Shown here: piece after piece, positions 27,645 through 34,734 of the stretch | Layout: each line of letters begins with the position of its first letter | Position numbering within the stretch: the first letter of the stretch is position 1 | Assembly: GCF_002115725.1 (NCBI RefSeq) | Contig: NZ_JFKD01000004.1 | Span: forward strand, 124,001-188,000 | DNA: 64,000 nt | From: Marivita cryptomonadis | GTDB lineage: Bacteria; Pseudomonadota; Alphaproteobacteria; Rhodobacterales; Rhodobacteraceae | Reading direction: 5' to 3' | The notes under the pieces: generated by a model | What the model was told of the DNA's origin: nothing | Seen by the model: the letters and a program-made list of their open reading frames with translations, nothing else | Databases searched by the model: none | Position numbers and translations under genes: made by a program

Positions 27645-28259
27645 ATGCGGGTTCTAATTGCAGACGATCAGGAGATGTTGCGCGAGCTTTTCGATGCGAT
27701 GCTGTCCCGCGATGGGGTCGCGGTGTCACTTGCCGACTGTCTCGACGCTGCGCTGGCCGTCGTTGAGGACAACGTGGCGTTCGATCTCATCCTTCTTGAT
27801 TACAATATGCCCGGCATGAACGGGGTGGACGGCATCCGCCGGACCCTCGAGCAAGGCAAAGGTGCGCCTGTCGCCCTGATGTCGGGCAACCTGCCGCAAC
27901 ATGTCGTGCGTGACGCGCTGCAAGCCGGTGCGGTTGGTTTCCTTCCCAAAAAGCTGCCGCCGAAAAGCTATCTTGAGGCCATTCGCGCCATGGCAGCCGG
28001 TCAAACCGTCAACTTGCTGGACGACCGACCCGGCGACACTGCCTCCGAGCCACCAGCCTCCGGGGGTCAGGTTTTGACGTCTCGCGAAGCACTGGTGCTC
28101 AAACATCTTGCCAACGGGAAGCCGGCGGCAGAAATCGCGGCGGAATTGGATCTTAAAAGCGTGACCGTGAATTTTGTCGTCAAAACGCTGTGCCGCAAAT
28201 TCGATGTCGCGACCGTGGATGACGCCGTCGCCCATGCAAGAAAAGCTGGCTTGCTGTAA
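27645..28259 (+). CDS. LuxR/NarL-type response regulator
   Basis: A 204-residue regulator. The receiver domain (1-120) has acidic D7-D8, phospho-acceptor D52 in 'LLDYNMPGMNG', and K of 'LPKK'. The C-terminal DNA-binding domain starts 'LTSREALVLKHLANGK', followed by 'AAEIAAELDLKSVTV'. It lies 3 bp after the hybrid kinase and is the likely output of that phosphorelay. Target genes cannot be told from the sequence; the guanidine operon downstream already has its own riboswitch. Confidence 0.93.
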   Translation: MRVLIADDQEMLRELFDAMLSRDGVAVSLADCLDAALAVVEDNVAFDLILLDYNMPGMNGVDGIRRTLEQGKGAPVALMSGNLPQHVVRDALQAGAVGFLPKKLPPKSYLEAIRAMAAGQTVNLLDDRPGDTASEPPASGGQVLTSREALVLKHLANGKPAAEIAAELDLKSVTVNFVVKTLCRKFDVATVDDAVAHARKAGLL

Positions 28260-28461
28260 GTCAGCATAAAGCCGACCCCCGTCATACCTGCAGGGCAACA
28301 CCTTCGGCCATCTTCCCGTTTGCGTCATAATCTTCCTTGTTTGCGGTGTTTTTGATCACGGACTGAACAGCGCGCTCAATCAATGGGCAGAGGGCTGCAT
28401 TCCGGTGGCGCATCTGTTTCAGCTCTTGTCCGATTAAACCGTCATGGGGTTCGGTGAAGGT

Positions 28462-28570
28462 GCAGGATGTCTAGGGTTCCGCGTCGCACGCACGGTCTGG
28501 TCCGAGAGATATCGCTGTTCGGTCAATCCCGAACAGTACACGGCGGGGCAAAATCCCGGGAGGCTACTGC
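28462..28570 (+). promoter_or_regulatory. Guanidine-I riboswitch (ykkC RNA aptamer)
   Basis: Three conserved blocks of the ykkC class occur in order and spacing: CTAGGGTTCCG (28471-28481), CTGGTCCGAGAG (28497-28508), and ACGGCGGGGCAAAATCCCGG (from 28540) followed by GAGG. Between blocks two and three is a perfect 8-bp hairpin, CTGTTCGG with CCGAACAG (28515-28536). The aptamer binds guanidinium and normally turns downstream genes on. It lies 74 bp before an ABC importer gene and a guanidine hydrolase gene. Past it, TTGACCCGCG (28577) can pair with CGCGGTCAA (28605) but no T-tract follows, so the switch mechanism is unclear. The rest of the 384-bp gap (28260-28461) shows no gene. Confidence 0.93.
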
Positions 28571-28643
28571 GCTGGTTTGACCCGCGCTCCGACGATGCCC
28601 TCCACGCGGTCAATCCATTGTGAAAACCTGATGGGGACCGAAA

Positions 28644-29690
28644 ATGAACAAGCTTGTAACCACAACTGCCCTTGCTCTTTGCCTTGCGACCGGTGCTGTC
28701 GCGCAAGAGAAAACTGATTTCCGCGTCGCGTGGTCGATCTATGTCGGCTGGATGCCGTGGGGCTATCTTGAAGACAGCGGCATCATGGACAAATGGGCCG
28801 ACAAATACGGCATCGATGTCGAGATCGTGCAGATCAACGACTATATCGAGTCGATCAACCAATACACCGCTGGTCAATTCGATGGCGTGTCCGCCACCAA
28901 CATGGACACGCTTTCCATTCCGTCGGGCGGGGGTGTCGATACGACCGCGTTGATCGTCGGCGACTATTCCAACGGCAATGATTCGGTAATCCTCAAGGGC
29001 GAGGGCGATCTGGCCACGCTTGCGGGCAAGCCGGTGAACCTCGTGGAGTTGTCCGTGTCGCATTATCTGCTGGCGCGGGGGCTGGACAGCGTGGGCCTGT
29101 CCGAAGCCGATCTGGCCGGGGTCATCAACACCTCGGACGCCGACATGATCGCGGCCTTCGCCACCAGCGATGTCGAAGCAGTGGTCACATGGAACCCGCT
29201 GGTGTCGTCCATTCTGGAAACTCCGGGGGCCAACGCGGTCTTCGACAGCTCGGATATTCCCGGCGAGATCATCGACCTGATGGTGGTGCACACTGAAACG
29301 CTGGAGGCCAACCCGGATTTCGGCAAGGCGCTTGTGGGCGCATGGTACGAAGTCATGGGCCTGATGGCTGCAGGTGACGAGGCTGTGCTGACCGCTATGG
29401 CGGACGCATCGGGAACCGATCTGGCAGGCTACAAAGCGCAGCTGGACTCCACCGAGATGTTCTACGATCCCGCCGCCGCCGTCGCCTTCACCGAAAGCGC
29501 AGAGCTGCCACAGACCATGGTCAATGTCGCAGAGTTCCTCTTTGACAAGGGAATCCTTGGCGAAGGTGCACCGTCGGCGGATTTCGTCGGCGTCGCTTAT
29601 CCGGACGGAACGGTCACGGGGGACGCCAACAACGTGCGCTTCCGCTTTGATACGACCTACATGCAAATGGCCGCCGACGGCAGCCTCTAA
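28644..29690 (+). CDS. ABC transporter substrate-binding protein, NitT/TauT type (guanidine operon)
   Basis: Periplasmic receptor of 348 residues. Signal peptide MNKLVTTTALALCLATGAVAQ, then 'FRVAWSIYVGWMPWGYLE', typical of the group once labelled urea-carboxylase-region ABC receptors. 'DAVSATNMDTL'-like strands (here FDGVSATNMDTLSIPS) and 'VVTWNPLVSSIL' follow. These receptors accompany guanidine carboxylase or guanidine hydrolase and often lie under ykkC riboswitches, exactly as here. Guanidinium or a guanidino compound is the likely ligand (inference from riboswitch plus family context). It is first in the operon; a short GGGGA site precedes the ATG. Confidence 0.92.
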   Translation: MNKLVTTTALALCLATGAVAQEKTDFRVAWSIYVGWMPWGYLEDSGIMDKWADKYGIDVEIVQINDYIESINQYTAGQFDGVSATNMDTLSIPSGGGVDTTALIVGDYSNGNDSVILKGEGDLATLAGKPVNLVELSVSHYLLARGLDSVGLSEADLAGVINTSDADMIAAFATSDVEAVVTWNPLVSSILETPGANAVFDSSDIPGEIIDLMVVHTETLEANPDFGKALVGAWYEVMGLMAAGDEAVLTAMADASGTDLAGYKAQLDSTEMFYDPAAAVAFTESAELPQTMVNVAEFLFDKGILGEGAPSADFVGVAYPDGTVTGDANNVRFRFDTTYMQMAADGSL

Positions 29691-29728
29691 GGATAAGCCG
29701 TCACGCTGCGCGTGGCGGCATCTCTCCG

Positions 29729-30541
29729 ATGCGTCTGATCAACATAAAACCCGGCCCTGCGCTCGCGCTGTTTCTTGTCCTGCTGCCCTTTGCAGCGGTG
29801 CTGGTCGCTTATGCCGTGGGCTCCGACATCCGCCTGACGGCAAACCCGTCGGACAAGCTCTTGCCTGCGCCCGGCACGGTGGGCGACACGATGATGCGGC
29901 TGCTCACCGAAGGTGACAGGCGCACGGGCCGTATCCTCTTCTGGTACGACACATGGGCCAGCCTGCAACGGCTGTGGCTGGGCATCGCGATCTCGGCCAG
30001 TGTCGGGTTGGTGTTCGGACTGCTGATTGGCCTTTTTCCGCTGATGCGCAGCCTTCTGGCGCAATTCGTGGCGGTGCTGTCGATGATCCCGCCGCTGGCT
30101 CTTTTGCCGATCCTGTTCATCGTGTTCGGGCTGGGTGAGTTGTCCAAGGTTGTGCTGATTGTCGTCGGCACCCTGCCATTCATCATCCGCGACCTGAGCC
30201 AGCGCACCTACGAGATTCCGCAGGAATTGCTGGTCAAAGCACAGACATTGGGCGCCTCAAGCTGGGTCATCGCGATCCGCGTGGCGCTGCCGCAGGTGAT
30301 GCCGCGGCTCATTCAGGCGGTGCGCCTGTCTCTGGGTCCGGCATGGCTGTTCCTGATCGCCGCCGAGGCCATAGCGGCGGATCTCGGGCTGGGTTACCGC
30401 ATCTTTCTGGTGCGCCGCTACCTCGCGATGGATGTGATCCTGACCTATGTGATCTGGATCACCATACTCGCCTTTGCGATGGACTGGCTGCTGCGCTGGG
30501 CCTCACGCCGCTTTTACCCCTGGGCGGAGGAGGGCTTGTGA
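29729..30541 (+). CDS. ABC transporter permease (guanidine operon)
   Basis: Inner-membrane subunit of 270 residues with about six spans. The binding-protein-dependent transport signature is seen as 'VKAQTLGASSWVIAIRVALPQVMP' in part (EAA-like loop, about residues 165-190). The N-terminus is hydrophobic ('LALFLVLLPFAAVLVAYAVG'). It lies 38 bp after the receptor gene and its stop overlaps the GTG start of the ATPase gene. With these it forms a NitT/TauT-class importer. Confidence 0.93.
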   Translation: MRLINIKPGPALALFLVLLPFAAVLVAYAVGSDIRLTANPSDKLLPAPGTVGDTMMRLLTEGDRRTGRILFWYDTWASLQRLWLGIAISASVGLVFGLLIGLFPLMRSLLAQFVAVLSMIPPLALLPILFIVFGLGELSKVVLIVVGTLPFIIRDLSQRTYEIPQELLVKAQTLGASSWVIAIRVALPQVMPRLIQAVRLSLGPAWLFLIAAEAIAADLGLGYRIFLVRRYLAMDVILTYVIWITILAFAMDWLLRWASRRFYPWAEEGL

Positions 30542-31305
30542 GCTTTGTCACCGTCCGCGACCTGTTCCAGACCTATGGCAACCGTCCAATCATCGAACGG
30601 GTGAACGTCGACGTGGCCGAGGGCGAATTCATCTCGATCGTTGGCGCGTCGGGTTGCGGCAAATCCACCTTCCTGCGGTTGCTGTTGGCGCAGGAACGAC
30701 CCACCCGTGGCGAGATCCGCATCGACGGCGCAGAGCCTGCCCGCGAACCGGGGCTGGACCGGGGCATCGTGTTCCAGCGCTATTCGGTGTTCCCGCACAT
30801 GACCGTGCGCGACAACATCGTGGCAGGCGAAAGCTTTCGCGCCGGCTGGGGTCGGTTCTTTGGCGATGCCGCCAAGGCGGCCCGTGACCGTGCGGATCAG
30901 ACATTGGCGCGGATCGGTCTGGATCATGTCGCGGACAATTACCCGGCCACCCTGTCGGGCGGTATGCAGCAGCGTCTTGCCATTGCGCAGGCGCTTGCGG
31001 CGAAACCCCGTGTCCTGCTGCTCGATGAACCGTTCGGCGCGCTCGACCCCGGCACGCGACTGTCGATGCACGACTTCCTCCAAGACTTGCGCGCCGAGAC
31101 AGGCATGACCGTGTTCATGGTGACCCACGACCTCGAAGAGGCGTTCAAGCTGGGCGACCGCGTTCTGGTCTTCGACAAGCCGCGCTGGGATCCGCACGAT
31201 CCGTCCCGCTACGGCGCGACCATCACCTACGATTTCGATGCCCGCGATGGCGGCATCCCGTTCCAGACCCTGAAGGAGAACATCCATGTTCCAGAGCCGC
31301 ACTGA
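30538..31305 (+). CDS. ABC transporter ATP-binding protein (guanidine operon)
   Basis: The 255-residue ATPase has Walker A 'GASGCGKST', Q loop 'FQRYSVFPHMT', signature 'LSGGMQQRL', Walker B 'VLLLDEPFGALD' and switch His in 'MVTHDLEEA'. The start is GTG at 30538, overlapping the permease stop and preceded by GGAGGAGGG; no better ATG exists. The 3' end overlaps the hydrolase gene by 20 bp. It powers the importer of the riboswitch operon. Confidence 0.94.
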   Translation: MSFVTVRDLFQTYGNRPIIERVNVDVAEGEFISIVGASGCGKSTFLRLLLAQERPTRGEIRIDGAEPAREPGLDRGIVFQRYSVFPHMTVRDNIVAGESFRAGWGRFFGDAAKAARDRADQTLARIGLDHVADNYPATLSGGMQQRLAIAQALAAKPRVLLLDEPFGALDPGTRLSMHDFLQDLRAETGMTVFMVTHDLEEAFKLGDRVLVFDKPRWDPHDPSRYGATITYDFDARDGGIPFQTLKENIHVPEPH

Positions 31306-32530
31306 CCGGTCCCGGTCGCACCACCCAGCGGATCACCGCCGCACCGAGGCGCGCCACCACCACCCCGACCTGACCAAGCTGCGCGGCTGGAAGGCGATGC
31401 ATGACGAGGCGGGCATCCCCGGCAGCGGTTGGGAACAGGAGCGCAAATGGGCGCTGCGCATGGGGCTGACGGGTGCCGACAGCATCGAGGACAAATCCAT
31501 CCCCACCTTTGCACGCGGGGAGCTGCCGCATTACGCGGGGATCAACACCTTTCTCAAAGCGCCTTACGCCGAGGACGTGACCGAGGTGGGCGATTACGAC
31601 GCCACCGTGCTTGGCATCCCTTTTGACGGCGGCACGACCTACCGCGCGGGCACACGGTTCGGCCCGCAGGGTGTGCGCAAGATCAGCGCGCTCTATACGC
31701 CCTACAACTATGAAATGGCGGTAGATCTGCGCGAGCAAATGACCCTCTGCGATGCGGGGGACGTGTTCACGATCCCGGCCAATATCGAAAAGACCTTTGA
31801 CCAGATCAGCCGCGCGGTCAGCCATGTGGCCTCATCAGGCAGCCTGCCCATCATGATCGGGGGCGATCACTCCATCGGCTTTCCCTGCGTGCGCGGCATT
31901 GCGGAGTGCACCTCCAAGAAGATCGGCATCGTGCATTTCGACCGCCACGCCGACATTCAGGAAAAGGACCTTGATGAGCGGATGCACACCACCCCGTGGT
32001 TCCATTCGACGAACCTGCCCAACGTGCCGGCCAAGAACCTTGTTCAGGTCGGCATCGGTGGCTGGCAGGTGCCCCGCGAGGCGGTGAAGGTGGCGCGCGA
32101 ACGCGAGACCAACATCATCACCATGGGCGACATGGAGAAAATGGGCGTCGACCGCACAGCCGAGATGGCGCTGGAAATGGCATGGGACGGGGTCGACATG
32201 GTCTACATGTCCTTCGACATCGACAGCATCGATTGCGGGTTCGTGCCCGGCACCGGCTGGCCCGAACCCGGTGGTTTTCTGCCGCGCGAGGCGCTGGCAC
32301 TGGCCTCCAAAGTCGCGGCTGAGGGCATATGCGGCATGGAACTGGTCGAGGTAGCACCGCCCTACGACCAGTCCGAGATCACCGCCCTGATGGGCACCCG
32401 CGTCATCGTCGACGTGCTGGGCAGCCTTGTCGCGTCCGGCAATATGGGCAAGCACAAGCGCCATATCGACAAGCCCGTGACGATCCCGCATGGCGAATTC
32501 GAAGGAAAGCGGTGGTCCAATGCCACATGA
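31286..32530 (+). CDS. gdmH: Guanidine hydrolase (GdmH-like, ureohydrolase family)
   Basis: Arginase/agmatinase-fold enzyme of 414 residues that should hydrolyse guanidine to urea and ammonia. Dinuclear metal ligands: H195 ('GGDHS'), D219-H221-D223 ('DRHAD'), D311-D313 ('DIDSID'). Specific hallmarks of the GdmH group rather than agmatinases are 'DLDERMHTTPWFHSTN' and 'FVPGTGWPEPGG', and a length well above agmatinase (about 310). The riboswitch upstream strongly supports the substrate. AAGGAG lies 7 bases before the ATG at 31286. The N-terminal 30 residues contain His clusters (HH at 12-13, HHH near 24) that could hold metal. The known enzyme uses nickel. Confidence 0.92.
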   Translation: MFQSRTDRSRSHHPADHRRTEARHHHPDLTKLRGWKAMHDEAGIPGSGWEQERKWALRMGLTGADSIEDKSIPTFARGELPHYAGINTFLKAPYAEDVTEVGDYDATVLGIPFDGGTTYRAGTRFGPQGVRKISALYTPYNYEMAVDLREQMTLCDAGDVFTIPANIEKTFDQISRAVSHVASSGSLPIMIGGDHSIGFPCVRGIAECTSKKIGIVHFDRHADIQEKDLDERMHTTPWFHSTNLPNVPAKNLVQVGIGGWQVPREAVKVARERETNIITMGDMEKMGVDRTAEMALEMAWDGVDMVYMSFDIDSIDCGFVPGTGWPEPGGFLPREALALASKVAAEGICGMELVEVAPPYDQSEITALMGTRVIVDVLGSLVASGNMGKHKRHIDKPVTIPHGEFEGKRWSNAT

Positions 32531-32948
32531 TATCGTGAACGGCCATATCGGCCACAACCACAGCCACGGCGACCACCTGCACAGCCACATGCCCGATGCC
32601 GACCGGGCCGAGGAATTGCAGGTGCTGACCGCGCAATTCATCGACGGCTTTGTCAGCGCCAAGGACAAGATGTCCTATCTGCGGCTGGCCGGTGTGCCGC
32701 TGGAAATCGCGGCACCGGATGGCGGGCCATCGATGAAGCTGGTGGATGTGCAACTGACTACTGAATGGCAGGTCGGCACGGCGTCGCCCTCGTTCGGATC
32801 GCAGGAACTGTCCTATCTGCCCTATCCCGGTGACATGGTAACAGAGCGGACGAATATGGGGTTTGTCTATGTGTCTCTGCGGGCAAAACAGGTTAACGAT
32901 CTACGCGACTTCCTCAAACACCATCCTGCCGCGCGGGACGTGACATGA
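32520..32948 (+). CDS. His-rich small protein, unknown function (candidate metal accessory of guanidine hydrolase)
   Basis: A 142-residue protein without signal peptide. Its N-terminus (residues 3-23) is packed with histidines and acidic residues ('HDIVNGHIGHNHSHGDHLH'), a pattern seen in nickel or zinc chaperones. The rest is a mixed fold that I do not recognise. Start at 32520 overlaps the hydrolase stop by 11 bases and follows GGAAAG. Cyanobacterial GdmH needs HypA/HypB-like nickel-loading proteins encoded nearby; none is seen here. This protein could fill that role, but this rests on position and His content only. Confidence 0.8.
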   Translation: MPHDIVNGHIGHNHSHGDHLHSHMPDADRAEELQVLTAQFIDGFVSAKDKMSYLRLAGVPLEIAAPDGGPSMKLVDVQLTTEWQVGTASPSFGSQELSYLPYPGDMVTERTNMGFVYVSLRAKQVNDLRDFLKHHPAARDVT

Positions 32949-33139
32949 AGGCTTGGGCGGTTTTGCTGGCGCTTGTCGCCACCCCGGCCGCCGCGCATCA
33001 CGATGTGGTTATGGTTGCCTCTACGCTGCCTTTGTTGGGCGGCGTGGCGGCAATCGTGTCCGCGATGCTGCTGGGTTTGCGCAGAAAGCTGGGCAAGCGC
33101 GCGGATCGGGCATCAAAGGGCCGTCGAAACGCGCGTTAA
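32945..33139 (+). CDS. Small membrane protein (64 aa), unknown
   Basis: The product has a signal-like start (MKAWAVLLALVATPAAAHH), one clear membrane segment (about 24-45, 'VASTLPLLGGVAAIVSAML') and a strongly basic tail ('RRKLGKRADRASKGRRNAR'). The ATG overlaps the stop of the His-rich protein gene by four bases, so it is very likely translated as the last cistron of the guanidine operon. Its stop overlaps that of the convergent MarR gene. Two histidines follow the possible cleavage site. No family is recognised. Confidence 0.7.
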   Translation: MKAWAVLLALVATPAAAHHDVVMVASTLPLLGGVAAIVSAMLLGLRRKLGKRADRASKGRRNAR

Positions 33140-33645
33140 ACCGGCGACGGCATCATCTTGGCATCACGATCAAGGTCCATCACCGTTCTGGGCTTCGCCT
33201 CTGGGTCGTCGTCCAGAACGGCATGCATACGCTCCATCACGCGGAAAAACGTGGCGAGGTCTTCGGCGCTGACCGCACCGGTCAGGTGCCCTTCGATCTG
33301 CGTGGCGGCTGGGATGATGTCGGCCAAAGCCCTGCGCCCGGCATCGGTTAACGAGATTGCCACAAGACGACCGTCTCCTTCGCCTTGGGTCTTTTGAACC
33401 AGCCCCTCTGCCTCGAGCCGTGACACCGCGCGACTGACCCGTGGCTTTTCCAGATTGACGCAATTGTGGATGTCGCGCACCGACACCGCGCCACAGCGCA
33501 AAAGATGCACCATCACCCGCCATTCTGCGACAGCCAATCCATGGGTGCGCCCATATTCCACTGAAAGCCGTCGGCTGACCCGTTCCGACAAGACCGCCAG
33601 CCGGTAGGGCAGGAACGAAGACAGGTGAAAATCGTCAGGCGTCAT
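33136..33645 (-). CDS. MarR-family transcriptional regulator of the homogentisate cluster
   Basis: A 169-residue winged-helix regulator: 'LAVAEWRVMVHLLRCG' (helix 2-3), recognition region 'NCVNLEKPRVSRAVSRLEAEGLV' in part, wing 'EGDGRLVAISLTDAG'. The start at 33645 is chosen because the family begins at 'MTPDDFHLSSFLPYRL'; longer in-frame versions would cover the divergent promoter. It is transcribed away from the MBL-hydroxylase-hmgA operon. MarR proteins of this type are usually repressors relieved by an aromatic acid. Confidence 0.92.
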   Translation of the reverse strand: MTPDDFHLSSFLPYRLAVLSERVSRRLSVEYGRTHGLAVAEWRVMVHLLRCGAVSVRDIHNCVNLEKPRVSRAVSRLEAEGLVQKTQGEGDGRLVAISLTDAGRRALADIIPAATQIEGHLTGAVSAEDLATFFRVMERMHAVLDDDPEAKPRTVMDLDRDAKMMPSPV

Positions 33646-33688
33646 GGAGTGATCCAAACTCGTTGCATTTGAAATGATATTGACTTTG

Positions 33689-33702
33689 GTTGCTTTTGCA
33701 AC
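33689..33702. promoter_or_regulatory. Inverted repeat in the MarR/homogentisate divergent promoter
   Basis: GTTGC-TTTT-GCAAC is a perfect inverted repeat lying 3 bases after a plausible -35 box (TTGACT, 33680-33685). A second GTTGC occurs at 33662. The site is well placed for the MarR regulator encoded at 33645. Binding is inferred. Confidence 0.55.
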
Positions 33703-33760
33703 GACGAATGACATGCCCTGAGATGACATGGGCTGAGGCACGATAGGGAGACGCGCACAC

Positions 33761-34705
33761 ATGGCTTTTGCATCGCAGGGTGACACCGCTGAAAAGCAGA
33801 TTTCCTTTACCGAGATTGGCGATGGTCTTTATGCCTTCACCGCCGAAGGAGATCCGAATTCCGGCGTCATCATTGGCGATGACAGCGTCATGATCGTCGA
33901 AGCACAGGCCACGCCGCGTCTGGCGCAAAAGGTGATCGACTGCGTGCGCGGCGTCACCGACAAGCCGATTTCCCATGTCGTGCTGACCCATTACCACGCG
34001 GTGCGCGTGCTTGGGGCCAGTGCCTTTGGCGCTGAACAGGTCATCATGTCCGACGCCGCACGCGGGATGGTTATGGAACGCGGGCAAGAAGACTGGGACA
34101 GCGAGTTCCAACGCTTTCCGCGCCTCTTCGAAGGCCATGAAAGCATCCCCGGCCTGACATTTCCCACCACCACCTTCAGCGACAGCATGACGGTTTATCT
34201 GGGCCAGCGGAAGGTCGAGATCAAACAGATCGGCCGTGCGCATACTGCAGGCGACAGCGTGATCTGGGTCCCCGACAGTCAGACCATGTTCACCGGCGAC
34301 ATCGTCGAATACCACTCCGCCTGTTATTGCGGCGATGGTCATTTCGAGGAGTGGGGCGGCACTTTGGACGCCGTCAAAGCCTATGATCCGCAGAGCATCG
34401 CACCGGGGCGCGGTGACGCTCTGGTCGGTCGCGATATGGTGGATGCCGCACTCGCCAACACGCGTGATTTCGTCGACAGCACCTACAACGCGGTCAAACC
34501 GATTGCCGCGAAGGGTGGCAGCCTCAAAGACGCGTGGGACGCGGTGCGCGCCGCCTGCGATCCGAAATTCAAGGACTACGCGATCTACGAACATTGCCTG
34601 CCGTTCAACGTGGCCCGCGCCTATGACGAAGCGCGCGGGATCGTGCATCCGCGCATCTGGACGGCGGAACGCGACCTTGAGATGTGGGCGCAACTGCAGG
34701 GCTAA
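33761..34705 (+). CDS. Metallo-beta-lactamase-fold protein with altered metal motif
   Basis: The 314-residue product has the MBL fold, but the core HxHxDH reads H77-Y-H79-A-V81-R82, so the second-site Asp and His are missing. H161 ('GRAHTAGDS') and D180 ('FTGDIVEYHS') remain, and the usual last His region reads 'GRGD' with R217. It may bind one metal or act without the dinuclear site. It is the first gene of the homogentisate operon after the divergent promoter. The function is unknown; hydrolysis of a thioester or lactone intermediate is one possibility. Confidence 0.9.
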   Translation: MAFASQGDTAEKQISFTEIGDGLYAFTAEGDPNSGVIIGDDSVMIVEAQATPRLAQKVIDCVRGVTDKPISHVVLTHYHAVRVLGASAFGAEQVIMSDAARGMVMERGQEDWDSEFQRFPRLFEGHESIPGLTFPTTTFSDSMTVYLGQRKVEIKQIGRAHTAGDSVIWVPDSQTMFTGDIVEYHSACYCGDGHFEEWGGTLDAVKAYDPQSIAPGRGDALVGRDMVDAALANTRDFVDSTYNAVKPIAAKGGSLKDAWDAVRAACDPKFKDYAIYEHCLPFNVARAYDEARGIVHPRIWTAERDLEMWAQLQG

Positions 34706-34734
34706 AGGCTGACTGAAGGGGGAGGAGACCCATC

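Noticed and set aside
28260..28461. A small gene or RNA between the LuxR regulator and the riboswitch
   Set aside because: No open frame with a ribosome site and no conserved RNA structure was visible.
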